DNA of 64,000 bases from Oxytricha trifallax. Its lineage: Eukaryota > Ciliophora > Spirotrichea > Sporadotrichida > Oxytrichidae. A program made the position numbers and the translations under genes. Below the pieces are notes generated by a model. It saw nothing but the letters and a program-made list of their open reading frames with translations. It searched no databases and had not been told where the DNA came from. The stretch's first letter is position 1; every line of letters begins with the position of its first letter. Below, piece by piece: positions 11,736 to 24,890 of the stretch. The stretch spans positions 62,001 to 126,000 of the forward strand of contig ARYC01017436.1 of assembly GCA_000711775.1 (NCBI GenBank), in the 5' to 3' direction.

Positions 11736-12313
11736 TATAAGAAAATTGATATTACAAAAGTGTTAATTTAAGGATTCACATTATTTATAATTCATGAAAA
11801 ACAATTATAAACTGTTTCCTGAACAACACTATACCAATCATAATTAATTATTTATTGATAATAAATTATGGAATTTATCGCATTGTTAAAGTAATTAGTG
11901 ATAATTCGGCAATTAAACATTTTGTGGAACTTACAATCATTCTCCTGAGAGTATTCATTGCTAATAAAACCTAATTAAATAAATAAATAATTATATAATA
12001 ATTATAGTCAAAATTAATTATCCAAACCAGTATATTTTTTAATTAACTAGATTTCTTAGCTATAAAATATATGTTGATGATTATTTAAGTATTTTAGGCT
12101 GAAGGGGCAAAAATATAGATTTAATTAGGAATTTTAAATTATATTATTATAATGATGAGTGCAAGAAATATTTCTTGGGAATAAATTATGAAATTTTGTA
12201 AAAATTTTATATATTAAATACAAAATACCCTCATTTCTTAGTAAAAAAGCTAAGAAAAAGGTTTAGACACAAAAGAATAAAAGAAATTATAATATAAAAA
12301 TACAGAGTTTATA
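11736..12313. other. AT-rich spacer between divergent genes
   Basis: No frame or RNA seen. The genes on both sides are transcribed away from it. Confidence 0.55.
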
Positions 12314-15300
12314 ATGCTGCAAAGTCACGACGAAATGCCTAAAGATGCTGGAGAAGATGATCATTATGGAGATGGATTGTTTGATTTATATACAATTTTA
12401 TTTAATGTAAATATAAAATAAAACAAATTATCTTCAATATTTGAGTATATTAAATTAATTATCACTAAAAAATAGTTAATTTTGGAGAATTTATTATAAA
12501 TTTATATATCTTTTTTTTAAAGCTGAAAATTTGAAAAGTTAATCGCTATTAATCTTTGTTATATCTTCAACAATAATATAACTGTGATATTCTAAAATTA
12601 GCTTTGAATTTTTGAGAATTGAATAACATAATAAATTAAATTTATTAAATAAGTCAAAATTTAGCTTAATTATGACAAAAATTAATAAACTTATGATATT
12701 TAAATTATGATCAAAGAATTTTTGCATATTATATTCCTATCCAATAAACATAGCATTATAAAGTTTGTCGGATATTAATTATTTTAATTAATTCCCATAA
12801 AATTATGTTATATTATAATAATATATCTTATTGATTAAGGAGAAATAACACCTCCAAGATTAATGATTAATTTACTCAATCATATATTTTTTGTATAAGT
12901 GATCATTTATTTATTTAATGAGTAACTAGCAATCTCTGAATAAAATTGAAGTCGTTCCTAATTATATGAAACTTTCCAGTGACTAAATATCCCTTAATAA
13001 TAATTAGATATCCCCTTCCCTAATCTAAATTTGAAATTTATGCATTATTTTTATTCCAATTTTTATGAAATATTAAAATTTCATATCTTATTAATCTACT
13101 CAGACTATGTTTAGAATAAAAATGATAAGAACTAAAAGTACAATAAAAAGAACTTACTAAGTAACACTTAGACTAATTTTTAATTAAAAAACATAAGCTT
13201 AAATTCCAAAACTATGAATTAATAGAGAAAATAAAGTTAGAGTAGAGAATTCAGTAATCTAGCTCATAATTTCTAAGAATTAAACAGAGAATAGGATTAT
13301 AATTATGAAATACCTTCTTAGACTTTCAAAATATATAATCAAAAATTAAAAAAATGGTAATTGTTTTAAATAGTTAAGTTATGGACTTACCTGATTGTGG
13401 GGGATGATTAAAACAAGATGGAAAATTTATTAAATTAATATGTTTAACCGCCCAAGAATTAGCAGCATCGTTCACCACTAATGTCTAATCAAAATAGTCA
13501 AAAAAAGAAAGAGAATTATAATGATATATTGGCATCAGGGAAGTAATACAATGACTTTATATTTAACTTATTATAAAAATTTTCTCAAAATTATTAATAG
13601 CTTTGTTTTCCTCTTTTCGTTAAATTAAATAATAAGTTTTTTCATAAAAATAAATTAATGATGTCAATAAAAATGGTAATTAACAACGATAATTTATGTT
13701 TTAGAGGAAAAAAGAAAGTGTTTCTTCTACAAATAAGAAAAATACAAACATTATCATAGCAGGCAGTTAAAATATAAAAACTAAGCAAGATTTTTATAAG
13801 AACATCAATTTGCTCTCACAAAATCAAATTAATAAACTAATTAATAAATGGTGTAACCTATTTGATTAAATTATAAATTAAATTACATAGCTTAAAAGTT
13901 TGTCTTCAATAATTTAAGATATTTATAAGTTTAATATCTTCAATATGAAGCAAAATTATTCTAGAACTTCCAGTCTAAACAGGAAGAATATTTCTCAAAA
14001 CACAACTTAATAGATCATTTCACAAGCTAATTTATCATAAACTCAAACAAATTTAGGTTAAAAAACGACTTAAAATTAGAATTCTAAGTTCATAGGCGAT
14101 AGGTCAACTGATCAAAGAGTAAAACAAAATTAAAATCCTAATTTGCAGCTCAGTGAGATAAATTCTGAGACATTTATTTTGACAGACAATTAATAAAATC
14201 CTCATGGCACACACATGAAAAGTAACTAAGACTTGCAATAATAAGAGCAGAATTAAAATGATCAAAGATAAGATTCGAGCATAATGAGGATGAACGATGT
14301 ATCAGTTGTCAATAATAATAATAATGCAAACAATTCTTAGATTTAATCTTAGCATTGCAAGAAAATCACTAAGAGCGATATTTACAAGATTTATGTTCAA
14401 GGGGAGGTTAGGAATTTATATTGCGCTATGCCAGGGTCTTAGGGTTTTGAAACGTACAGAGTTAGTGGAGGGTAATTGATGAAAAATAAAATGAAGCAAT
14501 AAGTGCTAAAGAAACATCTCACTTAGGTTATCAATGTCCATAATTAAAAGTAGTCAATTTAAATCTATAATTCAATCCATAAATTCATTTATTTATTAAT
14601 TACATTAAAATTAGTCATTCAGAAAGAGTTAACTAGACAAAACTCACAATCCTGATTAAACCCAGCTCATCGTAATTCAAGAAACTTCTTTTGATTAACA
14701 AAATAACTCGCCAAAGAGTAGTTTATTAAGAAGAAGAGAATTAATTCAAAAAACTGATAAGTTAAGTTAAAGTCAGACATCCAGAAATATAATTCAAAAT
14801 AATTAAAAATAAGTAAATTAAGGCATAAATTAAACAATGATACTCTTGAGTGATCCTGTTATAGATACTCTTTAAAATGCGTAATAAGACATTTAAACAT
14901 TTATTTTTTATTTTTAGTTTAAGAGGACAATACAATCGAAAATTATCAAACTTAGCCAGATTTAATAGAAGATCAAACTCCTCAAATTTAAAATCAAAAT
15001 AACAATTATCATAATTTTGATAGTGTTACAGTTTAACTGTAAAGCATTTACTTAAACGATAAAAAGTAATAATTTGTTAAGTCTAGCAATAAATTGGCTT
15101 CAAAAAGTTAAAAGAAGAACAGGAGTGAGCATATATCTATTCATTAAGATGTAAATGCTAAAAATAACAATGGAAGTCAATCAATCTCAAGGTCTATAAA
15201 AAAGGGTATGAGACTTCCATATTTCGAAAATTAGTAGGAAGTTTTATTATAAGAAAAACCCAGTAATCTGTAAAAAACTAAATTTATTTTGAAATTTTTA

Positions 15301-18212
15301 TGAGTTATAATTATGTGATAATTTAATTTTCAAACTTATGGGATTCAATAGATCAGGGGATTAATAGAACAAAGTAAAGGAACATAAAATTTAATTGACA
15401 TAAATCTTTAAGATCTGCAAAGCATGTCAGATGTAGATCTCTTAAATTTAAAATAAAATAATAAAACAACTCATAACAGGACATCTCCATTTAGTACCAA
15501 TAGTTTTAACTAGAAAATCAATTAAAAACTTTCAATTAAATAGGAGAAATTATTGAAGGAGTATCAACAGTTCTTTAAAAAAATTGGAATTAACCTCACT
15601 AATGAACTAATTTTTTATGTTGAATTCTTTTTTTTAGATAAGAACCAACTCAAGATGTTAAAAATATGTTGTTCAATTAAAGGAAGCTAATTAGTGAATC
15701 AAATTATTATCAGACTGCTAATATGGACCCTATGCATAAAACTCATTAAACTAATAGCTATGCATAATAAATGAAGCCTCCTTAAGTCCCAAAGAAAATT
15801 TAGAATGCTGCATTTTTAAATTCTACAGCCAAGGCATCTTAATCCCCTTTCAAGATGGTTCAACCCGAGCTTATGTTAGGTTTTTAACAAAGTTCACAAA
15901 CTCCAATTATAAATAGCTTGAAATTAGAACAAGCTAATCCTAGTTAATTAGCTTTACAACCTAAAATTAAGATTCTAAATAAACCATTTACTCATTTAAA
16001 GAATCATCCTATAAATATTGCGTTTAGATAGATCAATTCGTTTTTGAATGCTACTCTTGTTAAAGTACAAAACCCAGTTAATTAGAAAAATGTAACTTTT
16101 GACTAGTCTTTGATCAATAGCTTATCAAAATAGTTAAGCATTGAGCTCCCTAAAAATTAATTTCTTAATTTGTAGTTAATTAAATCTAAGAATTTCAACA
16201 TTCACTGCAAAGAAATGATTTTGAAAAAGCTGTTTAATGTAATTAATGATTCGAATTAAATAGAATTGAATTTCTAAAGAAGTTAATTTCAGTTTTACAA
16301 GGGTTTTGTGGGGAAAGGAAATAATGCACAACTGATTCTTTAACTTTTTAAGAATAATAGATGGTGGTGGAATCTATATCAAAATTTGCAATATACTAGT
16401 GAAGGTGACATTATTTTACCAAATAATTGCAAGGATATATCAAGCTGTAATGTAAATCTATACAAAGAAGACTTCAAAGAGCATAACTTTATTTGGACTT
16501 AATGGAAGAAGCATAGACATTTTAATTATCTTAAGCCTGTTGTCTCTTAAAGCAAAACTTGTTTAGCAATCACTTAGAAATAATCAAGCATAAATTTAGA
16601 CTAGAATAATATAAAATAGGGAAATCTATCTAATGAAATCAAGATGTATGCTAAACTTGAAAATAATTTCCACTTATCAAATAAATGTGCGCTTTTCTAT
16701 AACATGAAGTAATATTACGAAGCTATTGGCTAAAATCCTTTTGATATTATTCCATTAACTTATCATGTGAAAAAGGGTACAGATGATCCTGAGTTTTTCA
16801 AATTTTTACAGTACTACAAAGAAATTGAATAACAAATTGAATAAAGAAAAGCTCTCATGAAAAGTGCAAGAAGCTCAAGATTAAAGAAGGAGAAAAAAGA
16901 TAATTCTGACTAGAAATTAGACATTGAAAAATCACATTTCAAAAGAAGACTAAAGCGATAGAGAATGAGTTCTAATGATTCTATGCCAAATTTAATATCA
17001 CCAAGAGAAAACACTGATAGTAATAACATTTGTAATACTCCAAAGTAAAATAAAGCCAAAGAAATCAAACAAAATTAGAATACCAATGTATTGTCTTAGC
17101 GATATTCTTCAATTGAAAGATAGCAAGAATCCTTTACTAAATTGCCTGCGATTACAAATTAGTCATCTTAATTAGCAAGCCATATTAGTCATAAGAACTC
17201 AACTTAAAAACTGAAAACTAAATCTAAGAAAGAAAAATAGAATAAGCCTAAAAATATTTGGATAATAAAACCAGGTGAAAATACTAATCGAGGTCATGGC
17301 ATAACAGTATGCCAAAAATTAAGTGAAATTAAGGCAATATTGCTGGCCCAAAGTTATGATTATTAAAGAACATTTATCATATAAAAGTATATGGAGTATC
17401 CTGCTCTATATAAGAATCGTAAGTTTGACATAAGATGTTATGGCATGCTAACGTCTATAAATGGACATTTGAAGGGATTCTTTTATGAGGAGGGTTACAT
17501 TAGAACAAGTTCCAGAGAGTATAGTTTAAAGAAAATCGGCAACAAATTGATTCATTTAACAAATGATGCTGTTTAAAAGAAAGCTGACGACTATGGAAAA
17601 TATGAAGTTGGTAACAAGGTCTCTTTTAAGGAATATCAATCCTATCTGAATGAGACTTGTCCTGAATTATAAATAGATTTTATGAGAGATATATTCCTCT
17701 CTTAAATTAAGCGTATAATAACTGACACTTTCAGAGCTACATATAAGTCAATCGATCCTAAAAGTCGGCATCATACTTTCGAGATCTATGGCTATGATTT
17801 TATGCTTGATTTCGATTATAAAGTAAACTTAATAGAAGTGAACACAAACCCATGTATCGAAACTACTTGCCCTATTTTGTAAAGAGTAATTACAGATATG
17901 GTTGATAGTGGCTTAAGAATAGCTCTTGATCCTTTGTTTCCGCCCCCAAATTTCAATAAAAGAGTAAACTTACAATAAATACCCCTAACTTAATGGGAGC
18001 TTGTGTTTGATACAGATATTGATTCAATAGAGCTTGATAAGATATTCCAGGATCATGAAATGAATCTGCGTAATATTTTCTTAAAAAATTGTTTTTTAAA
18101 TAATTATTAGTTTTAATGTATAAATTATAAAAGTGAGAACTCACTAAATCCAGTTAAAGATCTAGAGAAAGCTTTAATAATCGAAGAAGATTAAGAAGAT
18201 GACTTTGATTGA
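12314..18212 (+). CDS. Tubulin tyrosine ligase-like (TTLL) enzyme with long N-terminus
   Basis: ATG 12314 (MLQSHDEMPKDAGED); stop TGA 18210-18212. The first 3.8 kb encode a Q/N-rich disordered region broken by at least six IESs. From about 16190 the frame is unbroken and carries a TTL domain: FYKGFVGKGNNAQLI, RWWW, FDIIPLTYHV, an inserted basic Ser/Gln-rich loop of about 140 aa (16850-17230), then the ATP-grasp core KPGENTNRGHGI, RKFDIRCYGML, HLTNDAVQ, EIYGYDFMLDF and LIEVNTNPCIE. These contain the ATP- and magnesium-binding residues of TTLL enzymes, which add glutamate, glycine or tyrosine to tubulin tails. Which amino acid is added cannot be told here. Junctions near 13370, 13860 and 15290 remain unresolved. 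Confidence 0.9.
12381..12830 (+). other. IES, 450 bp, pointer TTGATT
   Basis: Repeats at 12381-12386 and 12831-12836. Excision gives GDGLFDQGEITPPRLM in frame. Confidence 0.85.
12860..12914 (+). other. IES, 55 bp, pointer TTAATGA
   Basis: Repeats at 12860-12866 and 12915-12921. Excision gives TPPRLMSNQQSLNKIEV in frame. Confidence 0.87.
13021..13091 (+). other. IES, 71 bp, pointer TAATCTA
   Basis: Repeats at 13021-13027 and 13092-13098. Excision gives ISPSLIYSDYVQNKND in frame. Confidence 0.87.
13539..13705 (+). other. IES, 167 bp, pointer GGAA
   Basis: Repeats at 13539-13542 and 13706-13709. Excision gives ASGKKESVSSTNKK in frame. The pointer is short, so confidence rests on the frame. 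Confidence 0.7.
14892..14917 (+). other. IES, 26 bp, pointer TTTAA
   Basis: Repeats at 14892-14896 and 14918-14922. Excision gives AQQDIQEDNTIENYQ in frame. Confidence 0.78.
15604..15641 (+). other. IES, 38 bp, pointer GAAC
   Basis: Repeats at 15604-15607 and 15642-15645. Excision gives LTNEPTQDVKNMLF in frame. Confidence 0.75.
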
Positions 18213-18685
18213 TTTCTCAATCATATCTTCTATATTTAATAAACTATTATATTTCATTATTAAAAAAAAATATTGAACTTTATAATTTTTTAAATCTTCT
18301 TTTAATTACTTGCATTTAACACATTAGATTTATTGAATTCAATAATTAAAAAATCATAAATTTATAATTTTCTTTCATTATTATTTATTCGAGATTAAAT
18401 TATCAATCTCTTATTACATGTTATTATAATTATTTCTACCAAGAGCCATATGTTTGGTTTGCAAAAATTATTAAGACTATTTCCTTGAATCTTAAATATA
18501 ATCATCCATGAAGACATTAATAATAATAATAATAATATGATCACATTGAGGTCTCTGGGGACCCCCGATCTAAATATGTTTAATATATATAAGGGACAAG
18601 CCCTTTTAATAATTGTGGAATCTTTTTCTTGTGCAAGAAAACATTTTCCTTAAATTCTTAGACTTTGTAGTTTGTCTAATGGTCT
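18213..18685. other. Spacer between convergent genes
   Basis: AT-rich with an (AAT)n run near 18518-18537 and a small GC-rich spot near 18553-18570. It holds the 3' ends of two genes transcribed toward each other. Confidence 0.5.
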
Positions 18686-21600
18686 TCAACTGTGCCTGCT
18701 TTCTCTTTCTTCACTTTCTCTTCTTCTTCTTGATGAATTTGGTTCTATCATGTTTAGTATGTTTTTCATCTTTAAGAGTTACTACTTATTTCTAATCTTG
18801 GATCTATAAGCTTTCCAAGTCTATATTTAGTTTTCAAAAGTTTTTGAGGTTCTGCACATTTCTAAGAGTACAACTATTTTTCTAATCAATATTTTTATAG
18901 TTCTTTTAGAATAGAAATCCTAAGCTTCCAAATTTATTATATTAATTTTTGATTGTAATACAATCATTTAATCTGGTTGTATAATTTCTACATTAATATT
19001 TAAATCTTTGGATCTGGTCAGGTTTGGAGGATTCTCCTAATTTCTGATGTCATCAGAAAAGTTTTCTGGTGTTTAGTGCAAGTATGGAGACGCTTAAATG
19101 GGGACTTCTGGTTTGTCATTGATGAGTTCATTCTATGATTGAAGTGTGTTTGAGGTATTAAGAGGTACTTTCATTATTGTTTAGGAATGATTTATTGTAT
19201 TTTAGGTTTGGTCAAAAAGTGAACTTTTGAAAATACGTGTCTTCTTTTCTTCCCTATTTAGTACCTTAAGTGCGTCATTACCTTATCTTTTTATTTGTTC
19301 CTATTTGATAGTAGAATTTTAATCGAATAGGTTTTATTAGAAGATGGGGTTTTGTTGAAGGGGTCTCTGGGTTTTGTGGATGCTAAATTATTGTGTTAGT
19401 GAGCAGTTTGGTTTAAAAAGCTCATTCCAGGTAGGTAGAGTTTATTTAGGTTTTGGAATTGGTTTACCCCAGATGTCTAGAGTTGGTAGCTTCGTATTAG
19501 AACTATTGAAAAAATTTGTCTAATTACTATTTGGTATAAAATTGAAAAGATTACTTCTCTAGGTGGTCCCTTTAGAGTCTTAGTTGAATAGTTAATTATT
19601 TAATTCACTATTAAATAGTGAGTTTTAATTCAGGGTGTAGTCGAAAATGGTCTGACTCTAAGTTGAACTTGCCTTTGCTTGTTGTGGGATTTCTGTGCTT
19701 TGTGTCCTCTATTGTGAAGTTTGGGGACTGTTGGCTCTGTTTTCTTTGAGCTTCCTTTTTTTTATTTTTGCCTCAACTTCTTCCTTGAATCTCATTGAGT
19801 AAAAGTCATTGTTACTCGGCTCGTCTATTGCTAGTGCTAGGAGATTGGCTTGGTGGTGGTTGAGGTCAATACTCAGTAGTCCCTGGATAGCGAAGTCCGC
19901 TAATCTTTCTTGTTGCTTGTCGTTGAAGTATGCAACAAGATCAGCTCCGTCTTCTATATGCGGAGGCAAGCAGGCGCTTTGGTCAACTTATTAAACTTCC
20001 TACTTTTATGGTCTAAGTGGATCATGGTTGATCCTGTTACTTGACTTAGAGTTCCACATTCGGAAAGGTGCTACCTATCTATTAACTTTTTAATTTAAAA
20101 GTTTTATGATTTAATAATCATGAAGACATTATTTTGTAAAATCTAAGCATCCTCATCTTAGTAATCGATTTAAGAAGCATCGTCAATAGAATCTAATTGG
20201 ACTTGATTATCATAGTTATGTACTTAAATGTATTGAGGGAATGAGGTGTCCTCTATGTTACTCATTCTACGCATAAAAGGCTCTTAGGTATAGTGGTTAG
20301 GTCTATTTAAAATCATAGACTAGTGCTGAGACTTTTTGGAGTTTTACCTTATGAAATCTTCTGTCATTAGTTATTACTTTGGGAAGTAAATATTGTCAAA
20401 CTGCTAGTTCTCATAAATGTTTTCCTTATCTTGCTAGTTTTCAGAACTGTTAAATTATGGCTGATTTCCTTAATTGTTTTTACTATTTCTCCTTTTTGAT
20501 TTCATCATTGACATGTTTAGTTCTTGAGTTATGTATTCTCTAAAATTCACATCGCTTTGTGTCAATCTATTTTCATAATCTCGTTACTTTTTCAAATTCG
20601 ATTCACCTTGATAAATATTACAATCATGTAAAAACCTGTCATCTTTTTATGTCTTCTTTTGAGACGAGGAGTCAAAACTCTCATCCTCTTATTCTATTTC
20701 ATATTAGTTACTTTAAATCTAAATTTTAAGCAAGGATTTCTCGCACGGAGTGCTTGACTTAGATCTGAAAGGTTAATTTGGATTTTAAATTTGACAAATC
20801 ATAGATGATAAATTAGTATTGGATTGTAAATTTGGAGACTATGAGTAAGACCTCTCTCTTGAACTGTTCTTTTTTATTTTGTGATGTTATTGATTAATGG
20901 AATGAGCTTTGTAATGAAATGTTGCTAGAGGTTTTTTGCTAAAAGTCTAAGAGTTCTCATCAAGGAACAAATTGTTGTCGCAGTTAAATCTAGCTGCATT
21001 ATCTCTTAAAGTTAATTCATCCTCATGTTTTTGAAAATCTTCAATTATATCCTCGAGATGTCCTATTACTTTAGGTCCTTTGGTTTTTTCTGCAAAAGTC
21101 ATAGTCTTTGAAGATTGCTTTGTATTATTTCCATTAGCTTCATTTCGACTCATTTATGAACTAGAGTCAATTCGATTTCTAATATTGCTACCGTTTCTTA
21201 ACTGTTAAGTTTGTTTTTAATTTAGACAAAGATCGCTCTGCTATATTACGCTATCTGTTTTCTGTGATTAAATATAGTTGCTAACATTCATTCCACTACT
21301 TCCTCTCCTCTACTTACTATAATTAGAATAGCCCATTTAAGATGAACTTCTTTTCTTTTAAAAAAGTCTCTTTTCCTAAGAGTTTGAAAAGTCGCTTCTC
21401 TGCTCCTCTGCTAACATCGGGTTAATAACAGAGATAATACTTGTTCCAGCAAAATCTTAGCCTTAATAGAAATTAGAAGCATTATGGCCATTATGATTAG
21501 TAGACTGTTTTCTATTTTAAAACACTCCACCATAGTTACTATTATTATAGTTGCTCAGTTAACTTGATGGTTTATACCTGTTTTTATTTATTTTCTGGAA

Positions 21601-23890
21601 CTATGGGTTTTAATTGTTAACATAGGGGTTGGTTTATATATGCTATTGTTGAGTAGATATGTTTGGAGATTAAAACGTAAAACCATTAGAAAAAATAAAC
21701 TTACTTAATAAATCAATGTTTTTATAATAATCCTAGGAACAAAATGACTAAAACATTAATAAAATTCTTACGTTTAAATTGTGAAATAATTTTCAAGTCA
21801 GCTCCAATCGAGCTACTTCTCTCATCAAAATTACTCTTTGAAGTAAGTTCACTGATATCTTAAATTTGACCATTCATTTCATTCCATTAAGGGTTCCCAA
21901 GAGCACTTCCTAGTCCATTCTACCAATATTAATTATTTTAGCTCAATACAGAGCCACAGTATGACCTATCTATGCCCATAATTCCCCCATTTGCTAGGCT
22001 TGATTGAGAAGTAAGGTGTTGGCCTCTAAGTTAGTTCTATAGTTAATTTATTATGTTCTATTAGTTTTCATTCAAAGAGTTCAATTTGTCTATTTGTTAC
22101 TTCATGAAATTATTGTCTTAACTTTAATTTTAGAGAGTGTCTTGAAGATCCTCAATTTTTACAAGAGACTTATCAAGCTCTTCTTCTAACTTCTGCAATT
22201 AATCTATCAATGTTTTGGGTAATAAAGATTTAGGGGAAATTAATAAACTGACATGCAAATTCTAAGACCTCTAAAAAGTTTGATTTCTCTCTTTCATTAC
22301 TTCAATTTCTTTTTCTATTTTTACTCTAACTTCCCTAATTTTCTCTCTTTTACTCTTTTCTACCTCTTCGAGCTTAGCTCCTAATTCTTTTAACTTAGAA
22401 TGCAATTTAGACACTAGATTTGAATATTATTCCATTTTCTAAGTGATTTCGTCGTTCTTTTTTGGGTCTTAGTCTCGGTGAGTCATATCAACTTCCTTGA
22501 ATCTTTCATTTTCAGAGTTTAATTACTCAATTTTTTGCATTAAAATCTGGTTTTGCTAATATAGCAACTAGCTAATATGTTATTCTCGAGGTATTCTTGA
22601 CGAGTTTGCCAATTGTAACTTAATCTAATCAATGTCTATCTCCCCATCTTTAATGATTTATTATTTTAAAGGTCTATTTTCATTTGTCAAATTTTTGTCG
22701 TTGTTTTAATCATTAATTTATAAACAGTGAGTAATCTATTCCAAAGTTACAACCAATTATTTTATATACCGTTTCTAAGCTATGAAATGATTGTTTTCAA
22801 GTAAGTCTTGAACTGATGATTGCAATAGCTATGTAAATTTCCTTAAATCCTTTTAGGTTTAGGATTCGTTGTTTAACATGTTTAGTATTTCCTATTCGAG
22901 TTACTTATTTTTATTCTTAACTTTTTCATACTTGAGTTTCTAATTAAGAATAATTGACTGGCTTTCAACTAATTGTTACATCATGAGCTTCTTTTCTTTT
23001 TAGTGTTGACTTTACTTTTTATTTGATAATAACTAGGTTCTGTCTGTTATTTCATTGTAAGTTTAGTTTATTTATCTCGAAGACTTCTTTTTAGATTTTG
23101 CTGTTTAAGGAGCTTTATCAATGTCTTGATTATTATTAAACCTGAAATTGCTTGGATTTAATTGATTTTATAACTGTTAAGACCTTTCAGTTCTATTCTT
23201 AACGCTCTAAGGGAATTGGGAAACTTGAGTTAATTTGTCAATGTTTAGGGGATTTTAATTGCTAATCAATATATTGCTCTACATTTTATTAGAAGCTTGA
23301 GTTTAGTGATGTGCATTTTGTAACCCTTAAGTGAGTCTTGAAATATTACAATCACTACTCATTCCACTAGCACTAGGCTGCCTTGATGAAGATGATGATT
23401 ATAATCGTCTTTTGTTTATAAATTTTAGCAGTTACCTACTGGAAAGAGGCAAATCAAGCCTCAAATTATTTATTGGAAAGTCCTCTGTATCTGTTAGTGA
23501 TCTCTTATCTTCCGCAGCCAGAATGGCTTGTAAGAAACTTTGTTTTATATTCTTAGAATTTTAAGTCAACTAATTTTGAACCACAAATGAGCTCTAATGA
23601 TTAGGCTGTGTTTGCTAAGATTGTTTTATGAATGACTGAATGACATTCGTAGATTAAAACTATTTACTGAGATTGCTTGGAGTCTCAATTTTAGAATTGT
23701 TTCTTCCGATTTTTGGAGTTTGCTTCTTTGAGGTTTATCTCTCTGGAATTATAGTCAGATCTTTCAAGTGTAAGTTCATTTTAGAGCCTAATTTTTCAAC
23801 TGATTTCTAAGGCCTTGTACTACTCTTTGTTGAAGAAGGAATTGGATTCTTTAAGTTAAATTGTTAAGTGTTGATTGTAGGTTTCTTCAT
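18686..23890 (-). CDS. Large coiled-coil, Gln/Asn/Ser-rich protein (about 1,700 aa)
   Basis: One of the longest frames here. ATG at 23890 (MKKPTINTQQFNLKN), stop at complement 18686-18688. The first 400 residues are Ser/Gln/Asn-rich. Residues about 400-700 form coiled coils (e.g. KLHSKLKELGAKLEEVEK). A long polar region follows, and a more ordered patch near 19780-19960 reads LPPHIEDGADLVAYFNDK...RLADFAIQGLLSIDLNHHQANLLALAI. The last 60 residues are basic. One IES (21678-21759) is clear. A second frame change between about 20080 and 20140 must exist, but I could not choose its pointer. No named family was recognised; a structural cytoskeletal role is only a guess from the coiled coils. Confidence 0.8.
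21678..21759 (-). other. IES, 82 bp, pointer TAAAA
   Basis: Repeats at 21678-21682 and 21760-21764. Excision joins SQFKRKNF to TFQSPNISTQQQ in frame and removes a TGA. Confidence 0.75.
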
Positions 23891-24015
23891 TTTTATAATT
23901 TAATGATTTGAATTTAGAAATTTAACAGCTAATAATATTATAAGAACGCATTAAATTTCAATAAAATTCCAAAATTACATAATCTATTACTTATAACTTT
24001 TATATATTAGGTGTT

Positions 24016-24465
24016 TCACATATCCCTAAAATATTACTCTTAATGATATCTCAAATTTACTGAAGCTGAAGTAGTATTAGAACTCTTCTCTATCGCCTCA
24101 TTATAGTACTTTTATTGCTCATCGACTCTCACATAATTTTGATTATTATGATTGAATTACTATTAGTAATCGTATTCCTGTTCGTCATTATAAGCCTCCT
24201 CGTCGACTTCATAGTCATCGAAGTTTCTTCCATTTCCATAGTCTTAATCGATGATAGTTATACTATGCTCATTGTAGTCACTCCCACTTAAAAGCAGTTT
24301 TTGTCTATCTTTTTCCTATGTGACTGGGGAAGTCATCTCGATTGCACCATATCTTTGAGGTTTTTGTAGGATTTAATTATTTGAGTAAGTGCTATTAGTT
24401 TAAAGAAGGTTTTACAGGTTTTAGTTTGTTGATAGGACACTTTTATTGTTCATGCTGTAACTCAT
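24016..24465 (-). CDS. Small acidic Asn/Gln/Tyr-rich protein, 149 aa, uninterrupted
   Basis: ATG at 24465 (MSYSMNNKSVLSTNQ) to TGA at complement 24016-24018, with no intron or IES. The N-terminal half is Ser/Asn/Gln-rich. The middle is strongly acidic with many tyrosines (NFDDYEVDEEAYNDEQEY). No signal peptide or membrane segment was seen. It lies about 125 bases upstream of the large coiled-coil gene on the same strand, but spirotrich genes are normally single-gene units. Not recognised. Confidence 0.7.
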
Positions 24466-24890
24466 ATTCTAAACTAAAAACTCCTATAGGTTAGGTGCAA
24501 TTAAATTAAAATTTTCTGATTTTTTTTTGAAATATTGCAAAAATTATGTGGTTATTATTAAGCTTATTTGCTGATTTAATAAATTATATTTATTTCAGAT
24601 AAAAACCTACTATTATGTTCTCTCTAACTATATTTTCAGCAAGTTTCAAAGAGTGCACAAGCGTATTTTAATAATAAAGGCAATAATAAACATTTTTCAA
24701 GTAAAATAAAAACTAACTAAATATATGTCATATAAAAATAAGATAACATTAAATAGTAAATTTAACTGTAAATTTTTGATTTTTATGAATTTTATTAGAA
24801 TTTTGGAAACAATTTCTAAAATACATGAATGCTTATTTTTTTATTCAAATCTTTTACTATAAGTTTTTCCAAAATAAAAGTCACAAATTA
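24466..24890. other. AT-rich spacer
   Basis: No frame or RNA seen. Confidence 0.5.

Noticed and set aside
18553-18570. GC-rich palindrome-like spot between convergent genes
   Set aside because: Too short and without copies to call a site.
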